In this document: piece by piece, positions 26,612-39,736 of the stretch
Position numbering within the stretch: the stretch's first letter is position 1
Layout: each line of letters begins with the position of its first letter
Assembly (NCBI RefSeq): GCF_016698645.1
Contig: NZ_CP068047.1
Location: 2,825,001-2,889,000, forward strand
DNA length: 64,000 nucleotides
Reading direction: 5' to 3'
DNA from: Devosia oryziradicis
GTDB taxonomy: Bacteria > Pseudomonadota > Alphaproteobacteria > Rhizobiales > Devosiaceae
The notes under the pieces: model-generated
What the model saw: only the letters and a program-made list of their open reading frames with translations
The model's database searches: none
Told to the model about the DNA's origin: nothing
Made by a program: the position numbers and the translations under genes

Positions 26612-28072
26612 ATGACCGTCACCGTTGCTATTGTCGGTCGTCCCAATGTCGGCAAGTCCACGCTGTTCAACCGGCTGGTCGGTCGCAAGATCGCCCTGGT
26701 CGACGACACCCCGGGCGTGACCCGCGACCGGCGTGAAGCCGAGGGCCGCATCGCGGACCTCACTTTCCGGATTCTCGATACGGCTGGCTATGAGGACGTC
26801 AAGGACGGTAGCCTCGAAGACCGGATGCGCCAGCAGACCGAACTGGCCATAAAGGAAGCCGACGTCATCCTGTTCATGATCGACGCGCGGGCCGGCGTCG
26901 TGCCGCTCGACCAGCGCTTTGCCCAGGTGCTGCGCAAGGCGGGCAAGGACGTGCACCTGGTCGGCAACAAGGCGGAGAGTGGCGCGGCGGAAGCGGGGCT
27001 GGTCGAAGCCTTCAAACTGGGCTTTGGCGAGGCCATCGCGCTGTCCGCCGAGCATGGACTGGGGCTGTCTGAACTCTATTCGATTGTCTCCGCCGCAATC
27101 GACCGGGTCGCAGCCGAGAAGGAAGCCGCAGGGGCCGCCGAGATTGCCGATCTCGATGAGATGCCCGAGGTCGACATCGATATTACCGCGGACATGCTCG
27201 AAGGCGAGGGCGACGAGGCAACCTTGCGCTGGAACCCCAAGCGCTACCTTAACGTGGCCATCGTGGGCCGGCCCAATGCCGGCAAGTCGACGCTGATCAA
27301 CCGCATGGTGGGCGAAGAGCGTGTGCTGGTGGGTCCTGAGGCCGGCATCACCCGCGACTCGATCCTGGTGCCCTGGGAGTGGGAAGGCCGGGTGATCAAC
27401 CTGGTCGACACCGCCGGCATCCGCAAGCGCTCGCGCGTCACCGAAAAGCTCGAAAAGCTGGCGGTGGGCGACAGCCTGCGCTCGATCCAATACGCCGAAG
27501 TCGTCGTGCTGATGCTCGACGCCACCATTCCGTTTGAAAAGCAGGATCTGGCGCTAGCCGATCTCGTCGAGCGCGAAGGGCGAGCTCTCGTGATAGCGGT
27601 CAACAAGTGGGACCTGATCGAGGACAAGAACGAGCATCTCAAGATGCTGCGCGAGGAATGCGAGCGCCTGCTGCCCCAACTGCGCGGCGTGCCACTGGTG
27701 ACGCTGTCGGGCCTGACAGGCAAGAATATCGACAAGCTAATGGACGCCATCTTCGCCATCGAGCGCAATTGGAACGCCCACGTATCGACCGCCAGGCTCA
27801 ACCGCTGGCTCAGCGGCATGGTCGACGGGCATCCGCCACCGGCCGTTTCCGGACGCCGGCTCAAGCTGCGATACATGACGCAGGCCAAGACGCGACCACC
27901 CAGCTTCATCCTCTTCGCCTCGCGGCCGGATGTGTTGCCGATGGCTTATCAGCGCTACCTGGTCAACGGACTGCGCGAGGCGTTCAACATCAAGGGCACG
28001 CCGATCCGGCTTTGGGTGCGCGGGGGCAGCGAAAACCCCTATGACGACAAGGCCAAGCGCAAGATCGGCTAG
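26612..28072 (+). CDS. der: Ribosome biogenesis GTPase Der (EngA)
   Basis: A 486-residue GTPase with two tandem G domains, needed for maturation of the 50S subunit. G1 motifs are GRPNVGKST at residues 9-17 and GRPNAGKST near 218-226; the DTAG and NKxD motifs appear in each domain (LVGNKAES is a variant of NKxD in the first; VNKWD in the second). A KH-like domain follows, ending WVRGGSENPYDDKAKRK. It is co-transcribed with the upstream YfgM-like gene. Confidence 0.97.
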   Translation: MTVTVAIVGRPNVGKSTLFNRLVGRKIALVDDTPGVTRDRREAEGRIADLTFRILDTAGYEDVKDGSLEDRMRQQTELAIKEADVILFMIDARAGVVPLDQRFAQVLRKAGKDVHLVGNKAESGAAEAGLVEAFKLGFGEAIALSAEHGLGLSELYSIVSAAIDRVAAEKEAAGAAEIADLDEMPEVDIDITADMLEGEGDEATLRWNPKRYLNVAIVGRPNAGKSTLINRMVGEERVLVGPEAGITRDSILVPWEWEGRVINLVDTAGIRKRSRVTEKLEKLAVGDSLRSIQYAEVVVLMLDATIPFEKQDLALADLVEREGRALVIAVNKWDLIEDKNEHLKMLREECERLLPQLRGVPLVTLSGLTGKNIDKLMDAIFAIERNWNAHVSTARLNRWLSGMVDGHPPPAVSGRRLKLRYMTQAKTRPPSFILFASRPDVLPMAYQRYLVNGLREAFNIKGTPIRLWVRGGSENPYDDKAKRKIG

Positions 28073-28185
28073 GCGCCACCTTTTTTGCTCTGCCCATCGC
28101 CCGAAATGTGATCGCCGTCCCAGGCCCGGCAACTAGGCCACCAGCCAATCCTGCGCTATCAGACGATGGGGTGGGGGGATAATCG

Positions 28186-29292
28186 ATGACTTGGGCGGTC
28201 GAACTGTCGGACTTGGCCTATGAGGCGGCCATTGTGCCCGAGCGGTGGCAGGGCTTTCTCGACAAGGCTAGCGAACTGGCCGAGGCGCGCGGCGGAACGC
28301 TGTTCGAAGTCAATGGAATGAACCGGCATTCCATCCTCAGCGAGCGCCTGCACGATGCCTGGCACGCCATCGTCAACGAGGGTTGGGCAGCCAGGAACCC
28401 GCTACCGGGCAAGGCGCTGCTCTCTCGCGAACCCGGTTTCGTCCACGACCTGGAAGTCCTGCCCGCCGCAGACCGTGCCGGCTACGAATGGTTTGACTTC
28501 GCGGCCCGTTGGGACCTGGGCCCGTCGATGGGCACCATCCTCAAGGTCCCCAATGGCAATATGCTCATCATGACGTTCGAGCGCGCCAGCGCCGCACCTG
28601 CCTATGAGCGCGCCGACGCCGAGCGGTTCGACGTGCTGAGGCCCAGCATCGCCCGGGCAGTGTCTCTCAGTGCGCAACTGGCGTTCCAGCACTTCAATTC
28701 GACCGTCGGAGTGCTCAACGCCGTCGGCCTTCCGGCGGCCGTGGTCAACGATAGTGGGAAGTTGCTGACCTGCAACCAATCTTTCGAGGGCCTAATGCCC
28801 GGCCTGTTCATGGATCGCCGGGATGGCTTGCGACTCAGGGCACCAGCCGCCAATGCTTTGCTCCAGGAAACCCTGGCCCGGCTGAAGCCGGAATTGTGGA
28901 CCGGAACAGTCGCGTCCGTGCCTGTACCGCGCAGCAGCCAGGGGGACCCTGCGGCCATCATCCACGTCCTGCCGATCCGCGGTGTTGCGCGGGACATCCT
29001 TTTCGGGGCTACTGGGCTGGTGCTGGTTGATCGCGTTGCAGAGCGCGCCGCGCCATCGGATACGATCCTGCGGGCCCTATACGACCTGACCCCGGCCGAG
29101 GCGCGGGTCGCTGCAACGCTGGTGCAGAATCGTGGTCGCCATAAGGAAGTGGCGGACATTCTGAGCGTGTCGCCCGAAACCGTGAAATCGCACAGCAAGG
29201 CGATATACCAGAAAACCGGCCTGTCTGGCATCATCGAACTGGCAGGCGTGCTTGGGGGGCTGCTGCCTAGCGACATGGACGGGCAGGACTAA
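28186..29292 (+). CDS. LuxR-type helix-turn-helix transcriptional regulator
   Basis: A 368-residue regulator. The C-terminal DNA-binding domain (about residues 300-360) shows LTPAEARVAATLVQ and the recognition helix region VADILSVSPETVKSHSKAIYQKTG, shortened to the core SPETVKSHSKAIYQKTG. A PAS-like segment (AVGLPAAVVNDSGKLLTCNQ) lies near 187-206. The N-terminal part is not an autoinducer-binding domain I recognise and lacks a receiver aspartate pattern. No synthase or kinase gene is adjacent, so the input signal is unknown. The next gene is a lipoprotein 95 bp downstream. Confidence 0.8.
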   Translation: MTWAVELSDLAYEAAIVPERWQGFLDKASELAEARGGTLFEVNGMNRHSILSERLHDAWHAIVNEGWAARNPLPGKALLSREPGFVHDLEVLPAADRAGYEWFDFAARWDLGPSMGTILKVPNGNMLIMTFERASAAPAYERADAERFDVLRPSIARAVSLSAQLAFQHFNSTVGVLNAVGLPAAVVNDSGKLLTCNQSFEGLMPGLFMDRRDGLRLRAPAANALLQETLARLKPELWTGTVASVPVPRSSQGDPAAIIHVLPIRGVARDILFGATGLVLVDRVAERAAPSDTILRALYDLTPAEARVAATLVQNRGRHKEVADILSVSPETVKSHSKAIYQKTGLSGIIELAGVLGGLLPSDMDGQD

Positions 29293-29387
29293 CGGGTGCA
29301 CAAGATCGGGTGGACCGGCGTTTCTGGCGCTTGCCAATAGGCAGCCTTGGGCTCAATGTCTGCCCGGCAAGGCAAGGGAGATTGGTC

Positions 29388-30032
29388 ATGGTCACGGTAG
29401 AAATGAAGCGCCGGTCGTTTCTGGGAGGCTCGCTGGCATTGGCCGCCCTTGGACTGGCGGGTTGCACGACCGGCGGCATGAGCTTTGCCGAGGCCGAGCG
29501 TGTCTATGGCCCGCTGCCCAACGAGCGTTTCCCGGTTCCGGCTGTCGACATCAACAAGGTCGACCCCAAATACCTGCGCCGGCGTGTGCGCTATGCGTCA
29601 AACGAAGCCGTCGGCACGATCATCGTCGATCCCAAGAATTACTACGTCTATCGCATAGAGGGCGACGGCATGGCGACCCGCTACGGCGCCAATGTCGGGC
29701 GGCAGGGCTTCCTGTGGAGCGGCGACGCCTATATCGGGCGCAAGGCCGAATGGCCGACCTGGACGCCGCCCAAGGAGATGATCGCCCGCCAACCGGAGGT
29801 GGCCCAATATGCCGGTGGCATGCCACCGGGCCTCGGCAACCCGCTGGGCGCGCGCGTGCTCTATCTCTACCAGAACGGCAAATACACGCTCTACACCATC
29901 TACAGCACCATCCAGCCCGAGACGATTGGCAGGGGTGTCTCTAGCGGCTGCGTGGGCCTGCTGACACAGGACATGCTGCACCTGTGGGAGCAGACGCCCG
30001 TCGACACCAAGGTTATCGTGCTGCCCGCCTGA
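29388..30032 (+). CDS. YkuD-like (L,D-transpeptidase fold) lipoprotein with atypical active site
   Basis: A 214-residue exported protein. MKRRSFLGG then a hydrophobic stretch leads to the lipobox LAGC (Cys26), indicating a lipoprotein, possibly Tat-exported. The rest resembles L,D-transpeptidases of Rhizobiales (GTIIVDPKNYYVYRI, NPLGARVLYLY). The catalytic cysteine is Cys188 in SSGCVGL. However, the usual IHGT motif reads IYST and the Arg after SSGC(I/V) is Gly, so residues normally part of the active site are missing. ATG at 29388 follows AAGGGAG. Function may be cell-wall binding or altered transpeptidation. Confidence 0.75.
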   Translation: MVTVEMKRRSFLGGSLALAALGLAGCTTGGMSFAEAERVYGPLPNERFPVPAVDINKVDPKYLRRRVRYASNEAVGTIIVDPKNYYVYRIEGDGMATRYGANVGRQGFLWSGDAYIGRKAEWPTWTPPKEMIARQPEVAQYAGGMPPGLGNPLGARVLYLYQNGKYTLYTIYSTIQPETIGRGVSSGCVGLLTQDMLHLWEQTPVDTKVIVLPA

Positions 30033-30066
30033 CGTGAGGGTGTAGCCCTCGAGGCAGGCCCGATGC

Positions 30067-33306
<3,240 letters not shown>

Positions 33307-33333
33307 CCGGGAGTTTTTCCCGGCGATATTGCC

Positions 33334-34725
33334 GTGTCTCGAGCCATGCCCCTCATCCTGGCGACCGCGCTGTTCATGGAAAACATGGACTCGACGGTGA
33401 TCGCCACCTCGCTGGCAGCCATTGCTGCCGATATCGGCACTGACCCGATCTCGCTCAAGCTGGCGCTCACGGCCTATCTGGTGGCGCTGGCCATCTTCAT
33501 CCCCATTTCGAGCTGGATGTCGGACCGCTTCGGGGCGCTCAATGTGTTCCGTGTCGCCATGGTCGTGTTCATGGTTGGGTCGGTGGCATGCGCGCTGTCG
33601 AGCACGCTGGCGCAGTTCGTCGGCGCCCGCTTCCTCCAGGGCATGGGCGGGGCCATGATGGGACCGGTGGCGCGGCTGGTGCTGGTGCGGGCCACCCCGC
33701 GTCACCAGCTTGTCGATGCGATGGCGTGGCTCACTATTCCAGCGCTGATCGGGCCGATCGTCGGGCCGCCTTTTGGCGGCTTCCTGACCACGTTTTTCAG
33801 CTGGCACTGGATTTTCATCATCAACGTGCCGATCGGGATCCTTGGCATTATCCTGGTCAGCTTCGTCTTGCCCAACACCCCCGAGCGCAACGAGCCCAGG
33901 CGGATCGACCGTACCGGCTTCGTGCTGGCAGGCTCGGCCTTTGCCCTATTCGCCTTTGGCTGTTCGGTCATGAGCCTCCCCGCCCTGCCGCCGGTCGTTG
34001 GTGCGGTGGCGGCGTCAGTCGGGATTGCCCTCGGGGCACTCTATGTGCGCCATGCTCTGCACACCGAATACCCGCTGTTGGACCTGCGCCTGTTGCGACT
34101 GCCGGTATTCCGTATCTCGGTGGTGGCTGGCACGTTCTTTCGGCTGGGCCAGGGGGCCGTCCCGTTCCTGTTTCCGCTGATGCTGCAACTCAGCTTCGGC
34201 ATGACGCCGTTCGAATCGGGGATGATCACCTTTATCGGCGCCGTCGGCGCCCTGATCGCCAAGTTCATGTGCAACTGGCTGTTCGCGCGCTTCGGCTTCA
34301 AATACCCGCTGGTGCTGGCGACTGGCATTTCGTGCCTGGGCATCCTGGCCATGGGCCTCTATACGCCGGCGACGCCCCTGCCCCTGATGCTGTCGGTGCT
34401 GTGCTTCGTCGGCTTCTGGCAATCGGTCTTCTGGACCGGCTCGAACGCCTTCGTGTTTGCCGATGTCGAAGACAAGGATGCCGGCCAGGCCAATGTGATC
34501 AGCCAGGTTTGGGGTCAGCTCATGTTCGCTATGGGCGTGGCCTTGGGCGGCGGCACGCTGGAACTGGTCCACCGGCTGCGCGGCGAGGGCCCGCTGCAGC
34601 TGGCCGATTTCCAGACCGCATTCCTGGTCGTGACGGGTGTCGCTGCCATCGCCACCGTCCTGTTTCTGCGACTACCCAACAATGCCGGGCATCAGCTGAC
34701 CCAACGCGACGGTGGCGGGCACTAG
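33334..34725 (+). CDS. MFS transporter, DHA2/EmrB-like (second copy)
   Basis: A 463-residue paralogue of the preceding gene, with the same N-terminal [18 protein letters not shown] and [10 protein letters not shown] motif A, and about fourteen helices. The GTG at 33334 and the ATG at 33346 are both possible starts. Its stop codon interlocks with that of convergent rlmE in a shared CTAG at 34722-34725. The close pairing of two EmrB-like pumps may reflect a recent duplication; no membrane-fusion partner (EmrA) is nearby. Confidence 0.88.
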   Translation: MSRAMPLILATALFMENMDSTVIATSLAAIAADIGTDPISLKLALTAYLVALAIFIPISSWMSDRFGALNVFRVAMVVFMVGSVACALSSTLAQFVGARFLQGMGGAMMGPVARLVLVRATPRHQLVDAMAWLTIPALIGPIVGPPFGGFLTTFFSWHWIFIINVPIGILGIILVSFVLPNTPERNEPRRIDRTGFVLAGSAFALFAFGCSVMSLPALPPVVGAVAASVGIALGALYVRHALHTEYPLLDLRLLRLPVFRISVVAGTFFRLGQGAVPFLFPLMLQLSFGMTPFESGMITFIGAVGALIAKFMCNWLFARFGFKYPLVLATGISCLGILAMGLYTPATPLPLMLSVLCFVGFWQSVFWTGSNAFVFADVEDKDAGQANVISQVWGQLMFAMGVALGGGTLELVHRLRGEGPLQLADFQTAFLVVTGVAAIATVLFLRLPNNAGHQLTQRDGGGH

Positions 34726-35471
34726 CGCTCTTCGTGCTCGCCGTCTTCTTCGCCGTTTGTCCGCTCGTCGGGGCCCTTGAAACCCTTGGCAATCAGGTAG
34801 GCCTCGGCCGAATCCTGCCGGCTTGATGGCGGTTTAGCGTGGAAGGTCGTCTTGAAGTGGCGCTTGAGCATGTGCAGCAGTTCATGCTCAGTGCCGCCCT
34901 GGAACACCTTGGCGACAAAAGCGCCGCCGGGTGCCAGCACGTCGATGGCGAAATCGGCGGCGATCTCGATCAGCTGGACGATGCGCAGGTGATCGGTGGC
35001 CCGATGGCCCGTGGTGGGCCAGGCCATGTCCGACATCACCAGGTCCGCCTTCTTGCCGCCCATGGCATCGATCAGCAGTTGTGGCGCGTCATCCTCGGTG
35101 AAGTCCTTGCGAAACAGGACGACGCCGGGAATGGGATCCATTTCGAGATAGTCGATGCCGACCACCAGCGGATTGGCATCGGTGGACCCGACCGCCTTGG
35201 CCGCCACCTGCGACCAGCCGCCGGGCGCAGCACCCAGATCGACGACGCGCGTGCCCTTGTGAAAGAGCTTATGCTTTTCGTCCATCTCCTTGATCTTGAA
35301 CGCGGCACGAGACCGGTAACCCTCGGCGCGGGCGCGCGCCACATAGGGGTCGTTGAGCTGGCGCTCGAGCCACTTGGTCGAGCTGACCTTGCGGCCCTTG
35401 GCCGACTTCACGCGGATCTTGAGGTCCTTGTCGGACTTGCGACCGCCATTGCCGAGCGCTTTATCCACCAT
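34722..35471 (-). CDS. rlmE: 23S rRNA 2'-O-ribose methyltransferase RlmE (FtsJ)
   Basis: A 249-residue SAM-dependent methyltransferase acting on U2552 of the 23S rRNA A-loop by homology to FtsJ. The SAM motif [11 protein letters not shown] is near residue 85; the catalytic K-D-K-E set is visible in [28 protein letters not shown] and [11 protein letters not shown]. The N-terminal 45 residues are basic. ATG at 35471 follows GGAGGAAC and lies inside the end of ppx (11-bp overlap), so translation is coupled. Confidence 0.95.
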   Translation of the reverse strand: MVDKALGNGGRKSDKDLKIRVKSAKGRKVSSTKWLERQLNDPYVARARAEGYRSRAAFKIKEMDEKHKLFHKGTRVVDLGAAPGGWSQVAAKAVGSTDANPLVVGIDYLEMDPIPGVVLFRKDFTEDDAPQLLIDAMGGKKADLVMSDMAWPTTGHRATDHLRIVQLIEIAADFAIDVLAPGGAFVAKVFQGGTEHELLHMLKRHFKTTFHAKPPSSRQDSAEAYLIAKGFKGPDERTNGEEDGEHEER

Positions 35472-36645
35472 TGCCGTTCCTCCGCGGATAGCGCGACGCG
35501 CGGCTGTGGACGCGGTCGGCATCCATCAGCGAAATCAGGATGCCCTCGCGCAGGCCGCGATCAGCCACACGAACGCGTTCGGTCGGCCACTCGCGGCGGA
35601 TGGCCTCGAAGATGGCGCAGCCGGGCAGCACCAGGTCGGCGCGATCGCGACCGATGCACGGATGGGCGACGCGGCGGTCGAATGGCATGGCCAGCAGCAC
35701 CTTCATGGTGTCGTCGACCTCACCGCGCTTCATCCACAGGCCGTCGACCTTCTGCCGCTCATAGCGCTCGAGCCCCAGATGCAGGCCAGCCAAGGTTGTC
35801 ACGGTCCCCGACGTGCCGATCAGGTGCACCGGATGATTGGCGATCATCTGACGCAACTTTTCGCGACCACGGAACTGGCGCAGGTGTTCGGACACATAGC
35901 CGACCATGGCCTCGAACACGTCGCGGGTCACATCAACGCCGCCGAATCGCTCGGCAATCGAGACCACCCCCACCGGCAGGGATTGCCAGGAGCGGATCGA
36001 GGCCGACATGCGTCCCTGCGACTTGGGCCGCCCGCCGCGGAAATCGAGCCAGGCCAGTTCGGACGAGCCACCCCCGATGTCGAACATCAACGCGCCCGCG
36101 GCGGTGCCCTCGATGAGATCGGCGCAGCCGGTCACCGCCAGTTCCGCCTCGGTGCGACGATCGACGATTTCGAGCTCGAGCCCCAGCTCTTCCTTGACGC
36201 GCGCCAGGAAGGCCGGGCCGTTTTCGGCAGCGCGGCAGGCCTCGGTCGCGATCAGCCGCATGCGGGTGGGCTGGTGTTCGCGCAGCTTGTTGCGGCACTG
36301 GCGCAGTGCTTCAATCGTGCGCTCCATGGCGGCATCGCTCAGCCGCCCGGTGACCGACACACCCTCGCCCAGCCGGACGATGCGGGTAAAGCCATCCAAA
36401 ACGCGGAAGCCATGGTCATGCGGACGGGCGATAAGCAGCCGGCAATTGTTGGTTCCCAGGTCGAGCGCCGCATAGATGGGGCCGCGATGCCGACGCGGAT
36501 TGGGGGCGGCTTGTGTCCGCTTATCCGATCCAGGCATAGGCGCATGGCCCCCTGCCCGCCCCGCCGGTCCGGGAACGGACGGGGCACGGATTGCCGGTTC
36601 GTCTGGCGACGTCAGCCCGGCGGCGGACCGATCGGAATCGGTCAC
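35461..36645 (-). CDS. ppx: Ppx/GppA family phosphatase
   Basis: A 394-residue member of the exopolyphosphatase/guanosine-pentaphosphatase family (ASKHA fold). The glycine-rich phosphate motif [14 protein letters not shown] lies near residues 57-70, with [10 protein letters not shown] and [10 protein letters not shown] further on. It is shorter than Escherichia coli Ppx and GppA, lacking most of the C-terminal HD-like part, which is normal in alphaproteobacteria. A GTG at 36645, preceded by CAGGAGACC, is chosen; the first 50 residues are a Pro/Arg-rich low-complexity stretch. It overlaps rlmE, an arrangement common in this group. Whether it acts on polyphosphate or pppGpp is undetermined. Confidence 0.9.
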   Translation of the reverse strand: MTDSDRSAAGLTSPDEPAIRAPSVPGPAGRAGGHAPMPGSDKRTQAAPNPRRHRGPIYAALDLGTNNCRLLIARPHDHGFRVLDGFTRIVRLGEGVSVTGRLSDAAMERTIEALRQCRNKLREHQPTRMRLIATEACRAAENGPAFLARVKEELGLELEIVDRRTEAELAVTGCADLIEGTAAGALMFDIGGGSSELAWLDFRGGRPKSQGRMSASIRSWQSLPVGVVSIAERFGGVDVTRDVFEAMVGYVSEHLRQFRGREKLRQMIANHPVHLIGTSGTVTTLAGLHLGLERYERQKVDGLWMKRGEVDDTMKVLLAMPFDRRVAHPCIGRDRADLVLPGCAIFEAIRREWPTERVRVADRGLREGILISLMDADRVHSRASRYPRRNGNGG

Positions 36646-36882
36646 AGTGGTCTCCTGTCGTGCACGGTCGCCGAACTGGCCGAGCCAATCGCGCCCGAAC
36701 GCACTGTTTATTGCGTGTCGCCGATGACGGTAGTGCATGGGGGTCGCAAGCGCAATGCCGCCGACATGGGCAGCAGCAATGTCGGAGGCGCTTGCAATCT
36801 CGATCCGCATTGTCTATGCAGTGCCCGCGCCGGACGCCCTGCCGCTCCGCGCCACACCGACGGGCCCCGCCCGGTCCCTTGC

Positions 36883-36956
36883 TGGGGAATAGTTCAACGG
36901 TAGAACAGCGGACTCTGACTCCGTCAATCTTGGTTCGAATCCAGGTTCCCCAGCCA
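36883..36956 (+). tRNA. tRNA-Gln (anticodon CTG)
   Basis: A 74-nt cloverleaf: acceptor TGGGGAA pairs with TTCCCCA, the D arm is GTTC/GAAC, the anticodon stem GCGGA/TCCGT closes the loop CTCTGAC with anticodon CTG at 36915-36917, and the T arm carries GGTTCGAATCC. The terminal CCA is encoded. It reads CAG glutamine codons. No integrase or repeated 3' end is seen beside it. Confidence 0.96.
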
Positions 36957-37103
36957 ATCCTCCTGATGTTCCCCATCCCCCGGATAAGCCGCTTACAAAC
37001 AAGTCTCCTGCGCGCCCCTGCGTCGCCGCGATGATTCTAAATTCCCTGCACCGATCCGGCATGTTCGTAAGACGTATTTAAGCCGTACGCCCTAGGGTGT
37101 CGG

Positions 37104-39581
37104 GTGATTGAATACTTGGATGGCGTGTTGGGCCCGCTGGTTGATTTCTTTCTTGTTGGGCATGATCCTCGCCTTGTTGCGCTTGCGGCAATGGTTTGCC
37201 TCATCTCGGCCTATGCGTGCGTCAGCTTGCTGCGGCACGCGCATAAGGCGACTGGGCGGACGCGACATCTTTGGACCGGCGTCGCAGCGCTGGCCGTCGG
37301 CTTCGGCATCTGGGCGACCCATTTCGTCGCCGTGCTGGCCTTTCGGCCGGGTTACACCTTTGCCTATGACCTACTGCTGACCGCGGCCTCGCTGGCCATC
37401 GCCATCGGCCTTTGTGGTCTGGGCATTGCCATGGCCATTCGCGGCACCAACCGCTGGGACCATTTCCTGGGCGGCGCAGTGGTGGGCGTCGCCATTTCCA
37501 GCATGCACTATACCGGCATCGCCGCCCTTGTGATGGGCGGCACGATCGCCTGGAACGCGCCAATGGTGGGCGCCTCGATCGTCGGCGGAATGGTGCTGGC
37601 CGGGCTGGCAGCGGTGAGCGCAATGGGCGTGGGCTGGCGGCGGCTGACGCTGGGCGCGATCCTGCTGACGCTGGCCATCTGCGTGATGCACTTTACGGCC
37701 ATGGGAGCGGCCAATTTTGACCGCTGCTTCCCGCTAAGCGCCGATGGCGAGCTCAACGGCGGCTGGCTGGCACTGGCCGTGGCCTTTGTCTCCATGCTGA
37801 TCCTGGGGGCAGCCTTTGGCAGCGTGGTGCTCGACGAGACGGATCGCCGCCGGACGGAGCGCGAGCGGGCGCGCGAAGCGGCCGACGCGGTTCGGTTGAG
37901 CGAGGTATCGGCGCGGCTGGAACTGGCCATGACACATATGTCGCAGGGCTTGGCGCTCTACGATGCCGAAGGCATTTTGCGACTGCACAATCGGCGGCTG
38001 CCTGCAATGCTGGGACTGGATCCGGCGCAGGACCTGACGGGCCTCAGTTTCCGCGAGGTTTGCCGTCTGACCATCATCGGTCCCGGCGGAACGGAAGCGG
38101 CCGATACGGAGGAGCGTGTCGAGCAGGCCCTCAGCCAGCACTTGCCGCTGATTTCGGGGCAAGGCGGCGACATCCAGCACAGCTTTGGCGACGGGCGGAC
38201 ACTGCGCATCAACCATAGCCCCATCGGCGATGGCTCGTGGGTCAGCACCACCGATGACATTACCGAGCGCCAGCGCACGGAAGCAGCCATCTTCCACCTC
38301 GCCCATCACGACGGGCTGACCGGCCTGCCCAACCGCGAGCAATTCAACGAGCGCTTCGATATGGCGCTGCAGGCTGCCAGCGCGGGAGACGACAACGTGG
38401 CTGTCATCGCCATCGACCTCGACCGCTTCAAGGAGGTCAATGACGGCTATGGCCACGCGGCCGGCGACCAGGTGCTCAAGACCCTGGCCGAGCGCCTCAC
38501 CCATGGCCTCAAGGACGGCGAACTGGTGGCACGGCTGGGCGGCGACGAATTCGCCGCCATCAAGTCGTTCGTCTCGATGGATGCGCTGCGCGACTTTCTG
38601 GCTCGCATCGAAACAGCGCTGTTCACGCGGGTCTCCATCGGCGACACCACGGTCGGTACCGGGGGCAGCATCGGCGTGGCCATCTACCCCGAGGACGGCG
38701 CGGAACGCTCCAAGCTCCTGAGCAATGCCGACCTCGCCATGTACCGGGCCAAGGCCGAGTTCGATCGCCACATCTGCTACTACGAACGCGAGATGGACGA
38801 GCATGCGCGGCAGCGGCGCGAAATGGCCAAGGACATCTGGACCGCCCTCGAACAGGACGCGTTCTACCTGGTCTACCAGGTACAGAAATCGGTCGCGACC
38901 AACGAAATCACGGGCTACGAAGTCTTGCTGCGTTGGGACCGACCCGGCCATGGCCTGGTTTCGCCGGCCGATTTCGTGCCCGTGGCCGAGGAATGCGGCG
39001 CCATCGGCGCCATTGGCGCCTGGGTACTCAAGATGGCGTGCCTGGATGCCGCAAGCTGGCCCGAGCCGCACAAGGTCGCCGTGAACATCTCCGGGCTCCA
39101 GCTCAGCCAGGTCGACCTGATCGAAACCGTTCGCGCGGCCCTGCTGCGTTCGGGCCTGTCGCCCAAGCGGTTGGAGCTGGAGGTCACCGAAACGTCGATC
39201 ATCGCCGACAAGAACCGCGCGCTGCATATCCTGCGCCAGGTCAAGGCGATGGGCGTTTCGATCGCCATCGACGATTTCGGCACCGGCTATTCGTCGCTCG
39301 ACACGCTGCGCAGCTTTCCATTCGACAAGATCAAGATCGACCGCTCGTTCATGAACGAGGTCGAGGTCAACGAGCAGTCCAAGGCCATCGTGCGCGCTAT
39401 CCTGGCGCTGGGGCGGAGCCTGCATGTGCCCGTGCTTGCCGAGGGCGTGGAGACCACGGCGCAGCTCGAAGTACTGCGGGCCGAAGGCTGCACCGAGGCC
39501 CAGGGCTTCCTGCTCGGCCGGCCCGGCGCGATCGACTGGAACGATGCGCTCGAACCAACGCTGCGGACCAGTGCCGGCTGA
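37104..39581 (+). CDS. MHYT-PAS-GGDEF-EAL cyclic-di-GMP protein
   Basis: An 825-residue membrane sensor. Residues 1-245 hold seven helices with MHYT-type repeats (THFVAVLAF, MHYTGIAAL, MHFTAMGAA), thought to bind metal and sense a diatomic gas. A PAS-like domain spans about 275-390, then GGDEF (intact GGDEF at 479-483) and EAL (EVLLRW near 606-611, with ITDFGTGYSS-type IDDFGTGYSS and LAEGVET). The RxxD inhibitory site before GGDEF is not present. Both synthesis and hydrolysis of c-di-GMP look possible. The start is a GTG at 37104. Confidence 0.92.
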   Translation: MIEYLDGVLGPLVDFFLVGHDPRLVALAAMVCLISAYACVSLLRHAHKATGRTRHLWTGVAALAVGFGIWATHFVAVLAFRPGYTFAYDLLLTAASLAIAIGLCGLGIAMAIRGTNRWDHFLGGAVVGVAISSMHYTGIAALVMGGTIAWNAPMVGASIVGGMVLAGLAAVSAMGVGWRRLTLGAILLTLAICVMHFTAMGAANFDRCFPLSADGELNGGWLALAVAFVSMLILGAAFGSVVLDETDRRRTERERAREAADAVRLSEVSARLELAMTHMSQGLALYDAEGILRLHNRRLPAMLGLDPAQDLTGLSFREVCRLTIIGPGGTEAADTEERVEQALSQHLPLISGQGGDIQHSFGDGRTLRINHSPIGDGSWVSTTDDITERQRTEAAIFHLAHHDGLTGLPNREQFNERFDMALQAASAGDDNVAVIAIDLDRFKEVNDGYGHAAGDQVLKTLAERLTHGLKDGELVARLGGDEFAAIKSFVSMDALRDFLARIETALFTRVSIGDTTVGTGGSIGVAIYPEDGAERSKLLSNADLAMYRAKAEFDRHICYYEREMDEHARQRREMAKDIWTALEQDAFYLVYQVQKSVATNEITGYEVLLRWDRPGHGLVSPADFVPVAEECGAIGAIGAWVLKMACLDAASWPEPHKVAVNISGLQLSQVDLIETVRAALLRSGLSPKRLELEVTETSIIADKNRALHILRQVKAMGVSIAIDDFGTGYSSLDTLRSFPFDKIKIDRSFMNEVEVNEQSKAIVRAILALGRSLHVPVLAEGVETTAQLEVLRAEGCTEAQGFLLGRPGAIDWNDALEPTLRTSAG

Positions 39582-39736
39582 GTGCTAATCGAGCACGACT
39601 ATGGCCTCGGGACGCGCGTTCACCAGAAGCCTCAATTTCCTGCTTGATGGCCTGGCTCCGCACACGGCAGCAGAACGCTGATAAGGCCCGGCGAGCAAAG
39701 AGCGCCCTGCCGGCCGCAGACCCCGGGTCATTATTC

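Noticed and set aside
36883..36956. tRNA-Gln as a possible integration site for a mobile element
   Set aside because: No integrase, no direct repeat of the tRNA 3' end and no composition shift nearby.
37734..39425. 563-codon open frame opposite the GGDEF-EAL gene
   Set aside because: Antisense shadow; the plus-strand protein has clear domains.
39581..39595. GTGCT-AATCG-AGCAC palindrome after the GGDEF-EAL gene as a terminator
   Set aside because: Only five base pairs and no T-tract follow; too weak to call.
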